Assembly: GCA_017746715.1 (NCBI GenBank)
Contig: JAGHZQ010000026.1
Location: 62,001 to 126,000, forward strand
Reading direction: 5' to 3'
Source: Cyanobacteria bacterium SBLK
Lineage (GTDB): Bacteria > Cyanobacteriota > Cyanobacteriia > Cyanobacteriales > Spirulinaceae
Length of the DNA stretch: 64,000 nucleotides
Shown here: positions 24,287 to 33,443 of the stretch, one piece after another
Numbering within the stretch: position 1 is the stretch's first letter
Layout of the letters: each line of letters opens with the position of its first letter
Position numbers and translations under genes: made by a program
The notes under the pieces: model-generated
The model's input: only the letters and a program-made list of their open reading frames with translations
Told to the model about the DNA's origin: nothing
The model's database searches: none

Positions 24287-24310
24287 TTTTGAATTTTGAA
24301 TTTTGAATTG
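24287..24310. repeat. Heptanucleotide repeat (TTTTGAA x3) upstream of the rod-linker gene
   Basis: Three TTTTGAA units lie about 100 bases before the linker start, in the cpcA-cpcC gap. The same unit is at 22465. Confidence 0.85.
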
Positions 24311-24319
24311 ATAAAAATA

Positions 24320-24388
24320 TTGCTCGGAACGAGAGCAAGCAGCAAACCAAATCGTTGGGCTTTAACCGCCTTCTACCATTCCGAGCAA
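24320..24388 (-). terminator. Long-range hairpin between cpcA and the rod-linker gene
   Basis: TTGCTCGGAA at 24320-24329 pairs with TTCCGAGCAA at 24379-24388, just after the cpcA stop. Such stems between cpcBA and the linker genes are known to cut down read-through and to stabilise the cpcBA message. There is no T run, so read-through is expected. Confidence 0.65.
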
Positions 24389-24397
24389 AAGAAAACC

Positions 24398-24886
24398 CTA
24401 GCTTAGGGCATTAATAGCATAATCGATGTAGGAGTTGGCCTCAACAGCAGGTTGTCCGCTCAAACCATGATTGGCTTTGATGTAGTTGAGGGCTTCGATG
24501 TACCAGCTCGGAGATAATTCAAAGCTGCTGTTGATTTCATCCAATCCGGCAATGAGGTACTCATCCATCGGACCGGTACCGCCAGCAATGAGACAGTAGG
24601 TCACCATCCGCAAGTAGTAACCGATGTCCCGCACGCACTTGGCTTTTCCTTCAGCAGTGGAAGCGTAGGTCGGACCGGACGTGGTTGTGGTGTAGGGGAA
24701 CTTGTTATAAACGGCTTGCGCTGCACCAGAAGTCAAATTTGCTTCTTTGGCACTGAGGGCTTTAGCCGCTTCTAAACCTGCAGCAGCGCGACCGAAACGA
24801 CCAAAAGCCGTTTGAATTTCCGAACCGCTTAAGAAACGTCCTTGAGAATCAGCGCTGGCAACAGCTTCAGTCAGGGGAGTTTTCAT
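24398..24886 (-). CDS. cpcA: C-phycocyanin alpha subunit
   Basis: 162 residues, exact family length. The chromophore Cys is at position 84 ([16 protein letters not shown]), and the start [20 protein letters not shown] and the end [11 protein letters not shown] are standard. It pairs with CpcB into the alpha-beta unit of the phycobilisome rods on the thylakoid surface. GAGG precedes the ATG. It lies 130 bases after cpcB. Confidence 0.98.
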   Translation of the reverse strand: MKTPLTEAVASADSQGRFLSGSEIQTAFGRFGRAAAGLEAAKALSAKEANLTSGAAQAVYNKFPYTTTTSGPTYASTAEGKAKCVRDIGYYLRMVTYCLIAGGTGPMDEYLIAGLDEINSSFELSPSWYIEALNYIKANHGLSGQPAVEANSYIDYAINALS

Positions 24887-25016
24887 GGAAAAATGACCTC
24901 TTTAACAATGGTTTGCGAAAAATGTAACGGAATTTAACAAGTTTTTCACTTGATTAAATAGCAGGTAAATTGCTGAAATATCTCAAATTAGCGCGTTGGC
25001 GTGTTTGAGAGGCAAT

Positions 25017-25535
25017 CTACGCAACTGCAGCAGCAGCGCGATCGAAGTAGCCAGCAATTTCAGACATGAGAGCGCTGCAATCTCCGGGGGTGATACCATC
25101 TTTGGAATTTGCGATCGCAATTGCAGCTTCTTTCATCTTGGCAACGCCAGCAGCAACGGAAGCACCGGGGGTTCCCAAAGCTAAGTAGGTTTCGCGCAAG
25201 CCATTCAAGCAGCGATCGTCTAAAACGCTCGCATCGCCAGAAAAGATAGAGTAGGTCACATAACGCAAGATGATTTCCATATCCCGCAAGCAAGCAGCCA
25301 TGCGACGGCTGGTATAAGCATTTCCACCAGGAGCGATCAATTGAGGCTGTTCGGCAAACAAAGCGCGAGCGGCATTGGTAACAATAGCAGAAGCATTGCT
25401 GGTAATGCGGTTTACTGCATCCAAACGCTTGTTGCTATCGGCAACCATAGCGCTGAGAGCGTCGATCTGGTCTGCGCTGATATAAGCGCCTCGAGCGTCG
25501 GCTTGGGAAACAACCCGCGTAAATGCGTCAAACAT
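25017..25535 (-). CDS. cpcB: C-phycocyanin beta subunit
   Basis: 172 residues, exact family length. Chromophore cysteines are at positions 82 (MAACLRDME) and 153 (TPGDCSALM), and the methylated Asn is at 72. It is the first gene of the operon. A strong AGGAG lies nine bases before the ATG. The promoter should be in the 234-base gap up to the glgP end. The sequence is phycocyanin, not phycoerythrocyanin, on the basis of the beta chain. Confidence 0.98.
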   Translation of the reverse strand: MFDAFTRVVSQADARGAYISADQIDALSAMVADSNKRLDAVNRITSNASAIVTNAARALFAEQPQLIAPGGNAYTSRRMAACLRDMEIILRYVTYSIFSGDASVLDDRCLNGLRETYLALGTPGASVAAGVAKMKEAAIAIANSKDGITPGDCSALMSEIAGYFDRAAAAVA

Positions 25536-25686
25536 TAAAGCATCTCCTAAAATTTGACTGAATAAAATTTTGATTCAGCTTTTCTTGAACCAGAATTATT
25601 CAATCAAATCGAACGTGCAGATTTTGTGCAGTCCTTTGAGATTTTTTTAACAATTAATGGCGTTTTGTAACAGAAACTTAATATTT

Positions 25687-25703
25687 CCCCCTGACCAAGG
25701 GGG
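25687..25703 (-). terminator. GC hairpin between glgP and the cpc operon
   Basis: CCCCC at 25687-25691 faces GGGGG at 25699-25703 with a 7-base loop, downstream of the glgP stop on the minus strand. The C5-loop-G5 form is a common cyanobacterial repeat. It may separate glgP from cpcB. Confidence 0.45.
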
Positions 25704-25769
25704 ATGGGAGGGGGCTGGTGGGTAACTTCTAGGTTTTCACTCGTTCCTAACCCCCTGACTCTAATTCTT

Positions 25770-28307
25770 CTAGCCCTTCAATCCGGCTTTATCTTGGTTG
25801 TATTCTTCGATTTCTACCTTGACGGGTTTGGCGCGCCAAATTTCCGTCGCGTATTCGCGGATGGTGCGATCGCTGGAAAATTTGCCCATGCGGGCGGCAT
25901 TGAGGATGGACATCTTCGTCCAATTCGTGCGATCTTTATAAGCCTCGCTCACCCGTTCTTGACATTCCATATAAGCGCGGAAATCTGCCAAGAGCATATA
26001 TTGGTCGTGATAGAGGAGAGAATCCAGCAACGGCTTGAATAGATCGCGATTGCCGTAGGAGAAATAACCCGACTCAATGCGATCGAGAGTACCTTTCAAT
26101 TCCAGATCGCGATTGTAATAATCCATGGGGTTATACCCTTTAGCCTTCAAGTCTTTCACCTCCTGCGCCGTCAAGCCGAACAAGAAGAAATTTTCGGCTC
26201 CGGCTTCCTCGCGAATCTCAATATTGGCACCATCAAGGGTTCCAATCGTGAGAGAGCCATTCATAGCAAACTTCATATTGCCCGTTCCAGAAGCCTCTTT
26301 CCCAGCCGTAGAAATTTGTTCCGAGAGTTCTGCCGCCGGATAGATGCGCTGTCCGAGAGAAACGTTAAAGTTAGCCGTAAAAACGACTTTTAAACGTCCT
26401 CGAACATCGGGATCCTTATTCACCACTTCGCCAACAGCATTGATTAACTTGATCGCTAATTTGGCCATAAAGTATCCCGGTGCGGCCTTACCGCCAAAAA
26501 TAAAGGTGCGAGGGACAATTTCCAAATCGGGATTGTGCTTGAGGCGATTGTAGAGAGCAATGATATGCAGGACGTTTAATAATTGACGCTTGTATTCGTG
26601 AATGCGCTTCACCTGCACGTCAAACAGAGAATTTGCATCGATTTCAATTTGATTGTGCTTCCAGATATAATCGGCGAGGGCTTGCTTATTAGCTTGCTTG
26701 ATTTCATTCCAGCGAACGTGAAAAACCGGATCGTCGGCATAAGCCTCTAACTTCCGCATTTGGTCTAAATTCTTCAGCCAACCATCGCCGACTTTTTCCG
26801 TAATCAAATCGGCTAATTTGGGATTGCACAATAAAATCCAGCGCCGAGGGGTGACTCCATTGGTTTTATTGACGAATTTTTCCGGCCAGAGTTTGGCAAA
26901 ATCTTTTAGAGTATCGCTTTGCAAGAGTTGGGTATGCAATGCGGCGACCCCGTTAATAGCATGGGATCCCACGCAAGCTAAATGTGCCATCCGCACGGAT
27001 TTTTCGGGAGTTTCTTGAATGATAGACAGCCGTTCGATCAGCTCGGGTTCGTTGGGAAACCAAGTGCTGACATCTGCCAGGAAACGAGAGTTAATTTCGT
27101 AGATAATTTCGAGGTGGCGGGGGAGGAGATAACCGAATAAGCCGACCGACCAGCGTTCTAGGGCTTCGGGGAGAAGAGTGTGGTTGGTATAGGAGAATGT
27201 TTTTTGGGTGATGTACCATGCCTTATCCCATTCCATATCGTGCTCGTCCACCAACAAGCGCATCATTTCAGCAATACTGACGGCAGGGTGGGTGTCATTG
27301 AGTTGAATGGAAAAATGTTCTTGGAGGTTGTCAAGACTGGGATGCAGGCGCAGGTGATTGCGAATGATATCTTGCAGGGATGCCGAGACGAAGAAATATT
27401 GCTGTTCTAAACGCAATTGTCTGCCTTGGGGGGTGTTGTCATTGGGATAGAGAACTTTGGAGATCGTTTCTGAAGACATTTTGCTGGCAACGGCTCCATC
27501 GTAATCTCCTGCATTGAAGGCATCGAAATTAAAATTTTGGTCTTCTCCCGCTTCCGATCGCCACAAGCGTAAAGGATTCACCGTATTGGTATCGTAACCC
27601 GGAACCGGGGTATCGTAGGGAATGGCGGTCACGGTGCGATCGTGAACCCACGTGACCTTACGGCGACCCCGTTCGTCGCGATAAACTTCCGTATGACCGC
27701 CATACTTAACCTGTACCGTCGCCTCGAGGCGGGGAATTTCCCAAGGATTGCCAAAGCGCAGCCAGTTATCGGGGATTTCCGCTTGCCAGCCATCACGAAT
27801 TTCTTGGTGAAAAATACCGAATTCATAGCGAATGCCATAGCCGATCGCGGGAATCTCGAGGGTGGCGAGGGAGTCGAGGAAACAAGCCGCCAGTCGTCCC
27901 AAACCGCCATTTCCCAAGCCCGGATCGTGTTCTTGTTCGATCAGATCCTCAAGATCGAGACCTGCTTCTTTAAGAACGTCCCGAATTTCGTCGTAGATGC
28001 CCAAATTCACCAAGTTGTTCCCCAAATGCCGCCCCATGAGGAACTCGGCAGATAGGTAGCATACCACTTTGACATTTTGTTCGAGATAGGTATCGCGGGT
28101 ATTGATAAACCGATGTAAGAGGCGATCGCGCACGGTATAGGCGAGTGCCATATAGAAATCATTAGGAGTCGCCCATTTCTGGTATTTTCCTTGTCCATAA
28201 AACAAATTATCGGCAAAGGCACGCTTGAGGGTTTCCAAACTCATGCCCGTGCGATCGTCTTCTACTTTTATCTGAATGTTCTGGGGAGATGAATTTGTTT
28301 GAACCAC
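25770..28307 (-). CDS. glgP: Glycogen phosphorylase
   Basis: 845 residues, normal length. It releases glucose 1-phosphate from glycogen with pyridoxal phosphate; the PLP Lys lies in GTGNMKFAMNG. Other blocks are YLSAEFLMGRHLGNNL, GNGGLGRLAACFLDS, KTNGVTPRRW and HEYKRQLLNVLHI. It is cytoplasmic and used in the dark for stored glycogen. The ATG at 28307 gives a normal N-terminus. Its neighbour is the small DUF2839 gene; no operon with other glycogen genes is seen. Confidence 0.97.
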   Translation of the reverse strand: MVQTNSSPQNIQIKVEDDRTGMSLETLKRAFADNLFYGQGKYQKWATPNDFYMALAYTVRDRLLHRFINTRDTYLEQNVKVVCYLSAEFLMGRHLGNNLVNLGIYDEIRDVLKEAGLDLEDLIEQEHDPGLGNGGLGRLAACFLDSLATLEIPAIGYGIRYEFGIFHQEIRDGWQAEIPDNWLRFGNPWEIPRLEATVQVKYGGHTEVYRDERGRRKVTWVHDRTVTAIPYDTPVPGYDTNTVNPLRLWRSEAGEDQNFNFDAFNAGDYDGAVASKMSSETISKVLYPNDNTPQGRQLRLEQQYFFVSASLQDIIRNHLRLHPSLDNLQEHFSIQLNDTHPAVSIAEMMRLLVDEHDMEWDKAWYITQKTFSYTNHTLLPEALERWSVGLFGYLLPRHLEIIYEINSRFLADVSTWFPNEPELIERLSIIQETPEKSVRMAHLACVGSHAINGVAALHTQLLQSDTLKDFAKLWPEKFVNKTNGVTPRRWILLCNPKLADLITEKVGDGWLKNLDQMRKLEAYADDPVFHVRWNEIKQANKQALADYIWKHNQIEIDANSLFDVQVKRIHEYKRQLLNVLHIIALYNRLKHNPDLEIVPRTFIFGGKAAPGYFMAKLAIKLINAVGEVVNKDPDVRGRLKVVFTANFNVSLGQRIYPAAELSEQISTAGKEASGTGNMKFAMNGSLTIGTLDGANIEIREEAGAENFFLFGLTAQEVKDLKAKGYNPMDYYNRDLELKGTLDRIESGYFSYGNRDLFKPLLDSLLYHDQYMLLADFRAYMECQERVSEAYKDRTNWTKMSILNAARMGKFSSDRTIREYATEIWRAKPVKVEIEEYNQDKAGLKG

Positions 28308-28429
28308 GGGGTCACTCCGCTCCTATAGTCGTTTTTCTGTCTGGTATTGTGACCCCTGTTCTTCTCAATCCCCCGACTTCTTAATAAAATTGTTCGGTTA
28401 GGTAACTGGTGACGAGTGACTGCTTGTGA

Positions 28430-28642
28430 TTAATTAACCTCCCACCAGCCAAAGCCGGGTCCAATGATGCGGATGGTAATCCAAGTTGCTGCGAGTAGGC
28501 CAATGCCAATCCAACTGATCCGGGTACTCCATTTCATAAAGAAAGCGGCTTGAGTTTTGGTAATGGGAATCCATGGCAAAATATTTTTTTCTTTGCCGTA
28601 CTTTTCTCCAAGGGCTTCTTTGCGGCGTTTTGATTCACCCAT
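28430..28642 (-). CDS. DUF2839 family small membrane protein
   Basis: 70 residues. MGESKRRKEALGEKYGKE at the start and the single hydrophobic segment ISWIGIGLLAATWITI with the GPGFGWWEVN end are typical of the cyanobacterial DUF2839 family. One membrane helix is likely. Function is unknown. Confidence 0.88.
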   Translation of the reverse strand: MGESKRRKEALGEKYGKEKNILPWIPITKTQAAFFMKWSTRISWIGIGLLAATWITIRIIGPGFGWWEVN

Positions 28643-28747
28643 AATTATTTGTTGTCTCCTGCATATAAGATAGCGTTTTGGAAGTTATGATAGCGTTTCC
28701 GGTCAATCGATCGTGCTAAAAATTAAAATAGCGGGCGGCAGATTTTC

Positions 28748-30115
28748 ATGATTCAAATCGACTTGCTCGAACAGGCAAAACAGGGGCATCCTCAAGCGAT
28801 CGCGGCATTACTCGCCCGTCAATTCCAACCCAAGGGAATTACGGTAAGCGTTACTTTGCATGAAGAATGCTTATCGGTCGCGATCGCTGCCATCCGCATT
28901 CCCAAACAAACTACTTTTAGCGCCTACGTGCGTCAATCCCTCAGCAAACTTGCCCCTCAAGGCATCAATCGCGTTGAAGTATCCGGATACCAAGAAGGCG
29001 ATCGCGATGCTACATGGCAAGAAGCCTTTTTCTTATTCTCTCCCCCATCTCCCCCATCTCCCCCATCTCCCCTCGCTCCCCCCGCTCCCCTATGGTTGCA
29101 ATGGACGATCGCTAATCTAAAAGGCATTGCCGTTTTGTTGGTACTGCAACACGCATTCTTGTTTTTAGGTGTTATTTCCGGACTCGATCGCCATTTAACA
29201 ACGGGACTTTTTGTGGCGACGGCAATCGTAGCGGCGATGCAGTCCTCTCTTTTGCAAAAACGGTTTGCCCTCGGCGGTTGGTGGATTCCTGCAACCCTTG
29301 CTGGCTTGGGAGTTAGGGCGATCGTCTATCCCTTTCTCCCTCCTTTATTTGCCGTAGGAGTGGGGATTGTTGCCAGTACGCTTTTGCAATGGTGGACGTT
29401 GAGGAAAAAGGTTCGCGAGGATTTATTGTGGATCTGGGGTAATTTAGGGGGTTTGGTTGCCGGAATTGGAGCGGGATCGGCAGTAGCGCGGGTAGGAGCG
29501 ATCGCGATGGAGAATTGGGCCAGCGTTTCTTTAACCTTGGCAATCTTCCTCGGATTTCTTGTTTTTAGTAGCATTCAGGGGGCAACTATCGTTTGCTTGC
29601 TGCCAAAACCGTCAAAATTTAAACCGCGATCGCCTCGGAATGCTCGCTTTATCACGTCGTGGAGTTTGACGGCAACTTTGGGGTTTGCCTTGTTCGTCAC
29701 TCTTGCCAATATGGGGGGATCGGGATTAAATGCCCTCTTAGGACACGGATTTTATGGATGCGTTGTCGGTTTGGTAGCGGGAGGTTTGCAATCTTGGATT
29801 TTGACGGGCAAATTGAAGAAGAGCGATCGCTGGCTTTGGGGAACGGTAGGAGGATATGCACTTTTTTTTGGGCTGTCGGGACTGGTGGGGATGAATATTA
29901 ATTTTTTTGCTCTCTTTTTGGCGATAGGTGGGGCGATTGTCGGGACGGCACAATGGTGGGGAGTATTGCGGGGGCAAGTCGAGCGATCTCATTGGTGGAT
30001 CGCGGCAATGGCGATCGGCGGTTTGCTGACGGGATTGAGTCTCAATGGGTTGAGCGGGGGTTTAGTTGCAGGAGGGATGATGCTTTGGTTGTTGTCTGGG
30101 AAGGATCGAGGATGA
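28748..30115 (+). CDS. Polytopic membrane protein of unknown function
   Basis: 455 residues. The first ~95 residues form a soluble part (MIQIDLLEQAKQGHPQAIAALL, VSGYQEGDRDATWQEAF). It is joined by a Pro/Ser linker of SPP repeats to about ten hydrophobic segments with many Gly residues. The SPP linker is coded by a 9-bp DNA repeat (CTCCCCCAT-type) at about 29040-29080. I do not recognise a described family; related proteins are found in other cyanobacteria by architecture. No operon partner is evident. Confidence 0.7.
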   Translation: MIQIDLLEQAKQGHPQAIAALLARQFQPKGITVSVTLHEECLSVAIAAIRIPKQTTFSAYVRQSLSKLAPQGINRVEVSGYQEGDRDATWQEAFFLFSPPSPPSPPSPLAPPAPLWLQWTIANLKGIAVLLVLQHAFLFLGVISGLDRHLTTGLFVATAIVAAMQSSLLQKRFALGGWWIPATLAGLGVRAIVYPFLPPLFAVGVGIVASTLLQWWTLRKKVREDLLWIWGNLGGLVAGIGAGSAVARVGAIAMENWASVSLTLAIFLGFLVFSSIQGATIVCLLPKPSKFKPRSPRNARFITSWSLTATLGFALFVTLANMGGSGLNALLGHGFYGCVVGLVAGGLQSWILTGKLKKSDRWLWGTVGGYALFFGLSGLVGMNINFFALFLAIGGAIVGTAQWWGVLRGQVERSHWWIAAMAIGGLLTGLSLNGLSGGLVAGGMMLWLLSGKDRG

Positions 30116-30133
30116 GTTGCGAACAACTTAAAT

Positions 30134-30742
30134 TTAGGGAACGTGCAAATATTTGTGCAATTGAGGAGATAAACGGGCATGAGGAAACGCTCTCAATAAC
30201 TTTAAAGTTAGTGGAATCGTCCGATCGCGATCGCCCCATTCCGGTTGTAAAAACAAAGGACAATTTTCTCGCAAATATTGTTGATAAAAATAAGGTTCCG
30301 TGCCATCAGAAATCACAATTTTAACTTCGTTAGTTCGCTGCCAAAATTCAGAAATGACCGGAAATTTAGGGTTGAGATGTTCTTTCGGACTCAAAGTTAT
30401 CCAGACCTCGGATGATAGCCTCTGCCAGCAAGATCCAGAAGTCTCAATTGCTACTTTTCTATCCGTTGTCAGAATCATTTCGGTTAAAAGTTTAAGATTG
30501 GGTTGAAAAAAAGGTTCGCCACCGGAAATGACAACCCGATCGCTTTTTAGTTCTGCTATTAAATCCGCAATTTCTACTCTTTCCGCTGGGATATTACTGC
30601 CTCCATCAGCATAACCCGTATCGCACCAAGAACATCCCACGGGACATCCGTAAAGGCGAATAAAGTCGCATGGGATTCCCAGCCAATAGCCTTCACCTTG
30701 AATGGTTTCTTGAAAAGTTTCGTGGATGGAGAGAAATGACAT
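30134..30742 (-). CDS. queE: 7-carboxy-7-deazaguanine synthase, QueE
   Basis: 202 residues, a radical SAM enzyme of the short type. The CPVGCSWCDT block holds the CX3CX2C iron-sulfur cysteines. ETIQGEGYWLG, VVISGGEPFFQ, AIETSG and the QLHKYLHVP end fit QueE. It turns 6-carboxytetrahydropterin into 7-carboxy-7-deazaguanine on the route to queuosine. It lies 13 bases after the DUF3574 gene on the same strand. Confidence 0.93.
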   Translation of the reverse strand: MSFLSIHETFQETIQGEGYWLGIPCDFIRLYGCPVGCSWCDTGYADGGSNIPAERVEIADLIAELKSDRVVISGGEPFFQPNLKLLTEMILTTDRKVAIETSGSCWQRLSSEVWITLSPKEHLNPKFPVISEFWQRTNEVKIVISDGTEPYFYQQYLRENCPLFLQPEWGDRDRTIPLTLKLLRAFPHARLSPQLHKYLHVP

Positions 30743-30755
30743 TAAAATTAAATAT

Positions 30756-31268
30756 TTAAAATTGAACTCGAACGCGATCGCGAACGCGCAAGACCGATTC
30801 TTGTTGGAATTCTTCTTTATAATTGTTAATGATTTCAGTCAGCGATCGCTCGGCTTCTAAGGAGTTGGGGTGTAAAATAATTAATAATTTTGCTTGCTCT
30901 CGGTTATGCAAATAATACCCGTTAACATCTAATATAGAAAAACCATCGGGGAAAAGTGGCGAGATTTTGGTTTCGACAAATTCGCGCCACTGTTCGTCAG
31001 ACACCATGCTACCATCGGGCAATCCTCGACCAAAGTAGAGTTCTTCTTTAATCCATATTTCTCTCGTTTCGCTTTCTTGTGCCAGTAGCTCTAAATCTCT
31101 GGCAAAAACAACAGGAGTAAAGAGATTGAGCCAACAAACAGCAGCCAAGAAAGAAATGGCAAAATAGCCAATCCGACGGGAAGATAATTTTGGAGAATTG
31201 GTTAACGATTGGGCGATCGCAATGCGATCCGGAGTGCCAAAATCGCAACTAGATTGTAGATTCAGCAT
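30756..31268 (-). CDS. DUF3574 family exported protein
   Basis: 170 residues. Residues ~35-55 are hydrophobic (YFAISFLAAVCWLNLFTPVVFA) and read as an internal signal or membrane anchor. The rest carries EELYFGRGLPDGSMVSDEQWREF, ISPLFPDGFSILDVNGYY and a strand LLIILHP that match DUF3574. Function is unknown; it is probably periplasmic. Its start overlaps the TPR gene end by seven bases, so the two are co-translated. Confidence 0.75.
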   Translation of the reverse strand: MLNLQSSCDFGTPDRIAIAQSLTNSPKLSSRRIGYFAISFLAAVCWLNLFTPVVFARDLELLAQESETREIWIKEELYFGRGLPDGSMVSDEQWREFVETKISPLFPDGFSILDVNGYYLHNREQAKLLIILHPNSLEAERSLTEIINNYKEEFQQESVLRVRDRVRVQF

Positions 31269-32134
31269 TGATTTTTCTGTTTTAAATTTTGCAAAATAAT
31301 TTTAAATTCTTCATGTTCTCTCATTTTTGCAAAGATTATTTTCGATTCGGCTAAAGTTATATATTTATCCGGTCTGAGTGCAATTGCCTGTTCTAAAGTA
31401 CGGATAACGCCGTCAATATCTTCATGTAAAGTATAGCAGATCGCTTGTTCGTACCAAAATAAATCGTTCTCAACATCAAATTCTAAAGCACGATTGTAAC
31501 TCAATATTGCCGAAAACAAAAAACCTTGTTTTTGTAAAATATTTCCTCGTCGATACCACGACCAAGAATCGGCCGGTTTTATTTTTAATGCCCGTTCGTA
31601 AAATAATAATGCCTGCTCTAAATTACCAATTTCTCGATAAATATCACCTTGTCGATAAATGCACCAAAAATCATTAGCACGAAAATTTAATGCTCTTGCA
31701 AAACAAGCGATCGCATCTTCATAATGCTTGCTTTTTCGCCATGCTTCTCCTTGTTTGTAATGACTCCAATAATCTTCCGGTCTAATTTTTAAAGCATGCT
31801 GAAAATAGGCGACTGCTCGTTCGTATTCTTGCAGTTCCTCTAAGGCAATACAGCCCATCTCATACCAAGACCAATAATGATAGGGATTGTTTTTTGCCGC
31901 TCGATGGTAACTGTCTAGGGCTTCCCCATAGCGCCAGATCTTTTCCAACAATCTACCTCGATCGTACCATATTTTGTAATCATCGGGTTGATATTCTAAG
32001 GCTTTTTCATAATAATTTAAAGCCTCTTCATAATAACCGCGATCGTATAGTTCGCGACCTTGTTCGTACCAATCTTGATGCTGTTCTAATTGTGCTTCTA
32101 ATAAGCATTCGCTCAAATAATTCATGGGAATCAT
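31262..32134 (-). CDS. TPR repeat protein
   Basis: 290 residues with about seven tetratricopeptide repeats of the W/Y-rich kind (YEEALNYYEKALEYQPDDYKIWYDRG, YERAVAYFQHALKIRPEDYWSHYKQG). TPR proteins act as protein-interaction surfaces. No catalytic domain or signal peptide is seen, so it is cytoplasmic. It is the first gene of a minus-strand group with the DUF3574 gene and queE. Confidence 0.88.
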   Translation of the reverse strand: MIPMNYLSECLLEAQLEQHQDWYEQGRELYDRGYYEEALNYYEKALEYQPDDYKIWYDRGRLLEKIWRYGEALDSYHRAAKNNPYHYWSWYEMGCIALEELQEYERAVAYFQHALKIRPEDYWSHYKQGEAWRKSKHYEDAIACFARALNFRANDFWCIYRQGDIYREIGNLEQALLFYERALKIKPADSWSWYRRGNILQKQGFLFSAILSYNRALEFDVENDLFWYEQAICYTLHEDIDGVIRTLEQAIALRPDKYITLAESKIIFAKMREHEEFKIILQNLKQKNQC

Positions 32135-32228
32135 TCATTATTGTTAAAATTTATTTCGCGATCGCGAACTCTAAGGCTTATCATAGTTCATAATTAATAT
32201 CTCATGCCGTTTTAGCAATCTGTTAGCA

Positions 32229-33440
32229 ATGTTACCGAGCGATCTTCTCAGCTATCGCATGAATGGCGAAGCGATCGCCCCCAAACGACTGACTTTAGAC
32301 GAGCGCGCGATTGCCCTTGCAGTCGAACAAATTGAGTGCTTTCAAAATTGTCTCGGTAAAACCCAAGGAGAACTCGATCGACAACTGCGGGACTTAGAAG
32401 GAGACAGTCCCGATTATCGCGTCAAACGAGGACTCGCTCACCTCCTCCGAAACAGTTTTTCGACATTTGAAATTGTTAGTCCCCTCGAACCGCAATTGCT
32501 GCGACAGCGAGTATTTTCTCATGCTGCGGCAACTCCTCCCCTTCCTCACAATCGCAATACAAGTCTTGAATCTTTGTCGAGTATTTTATCGAAAGAACTG
32601 AATCGAGAGGTTTTAGCCGCCGAAATCCAAAAAGGACTCTATGCCGACTTACAAGAAAACCGTATTCTAACTGAATTTGAAACCCCTGCTCCTGATAGTT
32701 TAATTCATCGTTACAATTTGTCACAAGTACAGGGAGTTTTTTATCGTGCCAGCGAAGTCACCTTGAATGCTCATCGTAACGTACCGGGAGAATATAAGCT
32801 CTTATTTCGCTATTTAAAGCTATTTCAATTGATGTTTTATATTGAAGGCGATGTAGAACATGGATTTACGATTACTCTTGACGGTCCCACCAGCTTGTTT
32901 AAATCGAGTACCCGCTATGGCTTAGCATTTGCTAAGATGTTACCCGCCCTTCTTCATGTAACGAAATGGAATTTAAAAGCAGTTTTAGAGCATAAAGATT
33001 ACTATACTGGAGCCAAAAAAAAAGGTGTTTTTGAACTGGACGATCGCTGCAATTTAGTCACCCATTATCCTCCCGGAAAACCTTATGATAGCATGATTGA
33101 AGAATCTTTTGCCAAGCGATGGGAAAAAACAAAAACCGATTGGGTTTTAGAGCGAGAAGTCAATCTGATTCCCATTCCGGGAAGTGTCATGATTCCCGAT
33201 TTTCGTTTGGTACATCCTGACGGAAAAGACTATATTTTAGAAATTGTTGGCTTTTGGAGACCGGATTATTTACGTAAAAAGTTTTCTCAAGTTCGACAAT
33301 CGGATGTAGATAATTTAATTTTAGCAATTTCCGAACGCTTGAATTTAGAAAAATCTGGTATTAAAATGGAAAATGTTCCGGCAAAAATCATCTGGTTTAA
33401 GGATCAATTATCACCAAAATTAGTTTTAGAAGTATTGTAA
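32229..33440 (+). CDS. DUF790 family protein, Bax1-like nuclease
   Basis: 403 residues. MLPSDLLSYRMNGEAIAPKRL at the start, GPTSLFKSSTRYGLAFAKMLP in the middle and the PDFRLVHPDGKDYILEIVGFW block are typical of DUF790. In archaea the DUF790 protein Bax1 is a structure-specific nuclease that works with the XPB helicase. The PDF...ExV-type pattern near residue 317 resembles the PD-(D/E)xK nuclease core. An XPB helicase gene is not next to it in the window. It starts at ATG 32229, and a membrane-protein gene follows after three bases. Confidence 0.8.
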   Translation: MLPSDLLSYRMNGEAIAPKRLTLDERAIALAVEQIECFQNCLGKTQGELDRQLRDLEGDSPDYRVKRGLAHLLRNSFSTFEIVSPLEPQLLRQRVFSHAAATPPLPHNRNTSLESLSSILSKELNREVLAAEIQKGLYADLQENRILTEFETPAPDSLIHRYNLSQVQGVFYRASEVTLNAHRNVPGEYKLLFRYLKLFQLMFYIEGDVEHGFTITLDGPTSLFKSSTRYGLAFAKMLPALLHVTKWNLKAVLEHKDYYTGAKKKGVFELDDRCNLVTHYPPGKPYDSMIEESFAKRWEKTKTDWVLEREVNLIPIPGSVMIPDFRLVHPDGKDYILEIVGFWRPDYLRKKFSQVRQSDVDNLILAISERLNLEKSGIKMENVPAKIIWFKDQLSPKLVLEVL

Positions 33441-33443
33441 AAA

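Noticed and set aside
25536..25686. HLR1/RpaB site in front of cpcB
   Set aside because: Only a single GTTACA-type half is visible; the second half at the expected spacing is missing.
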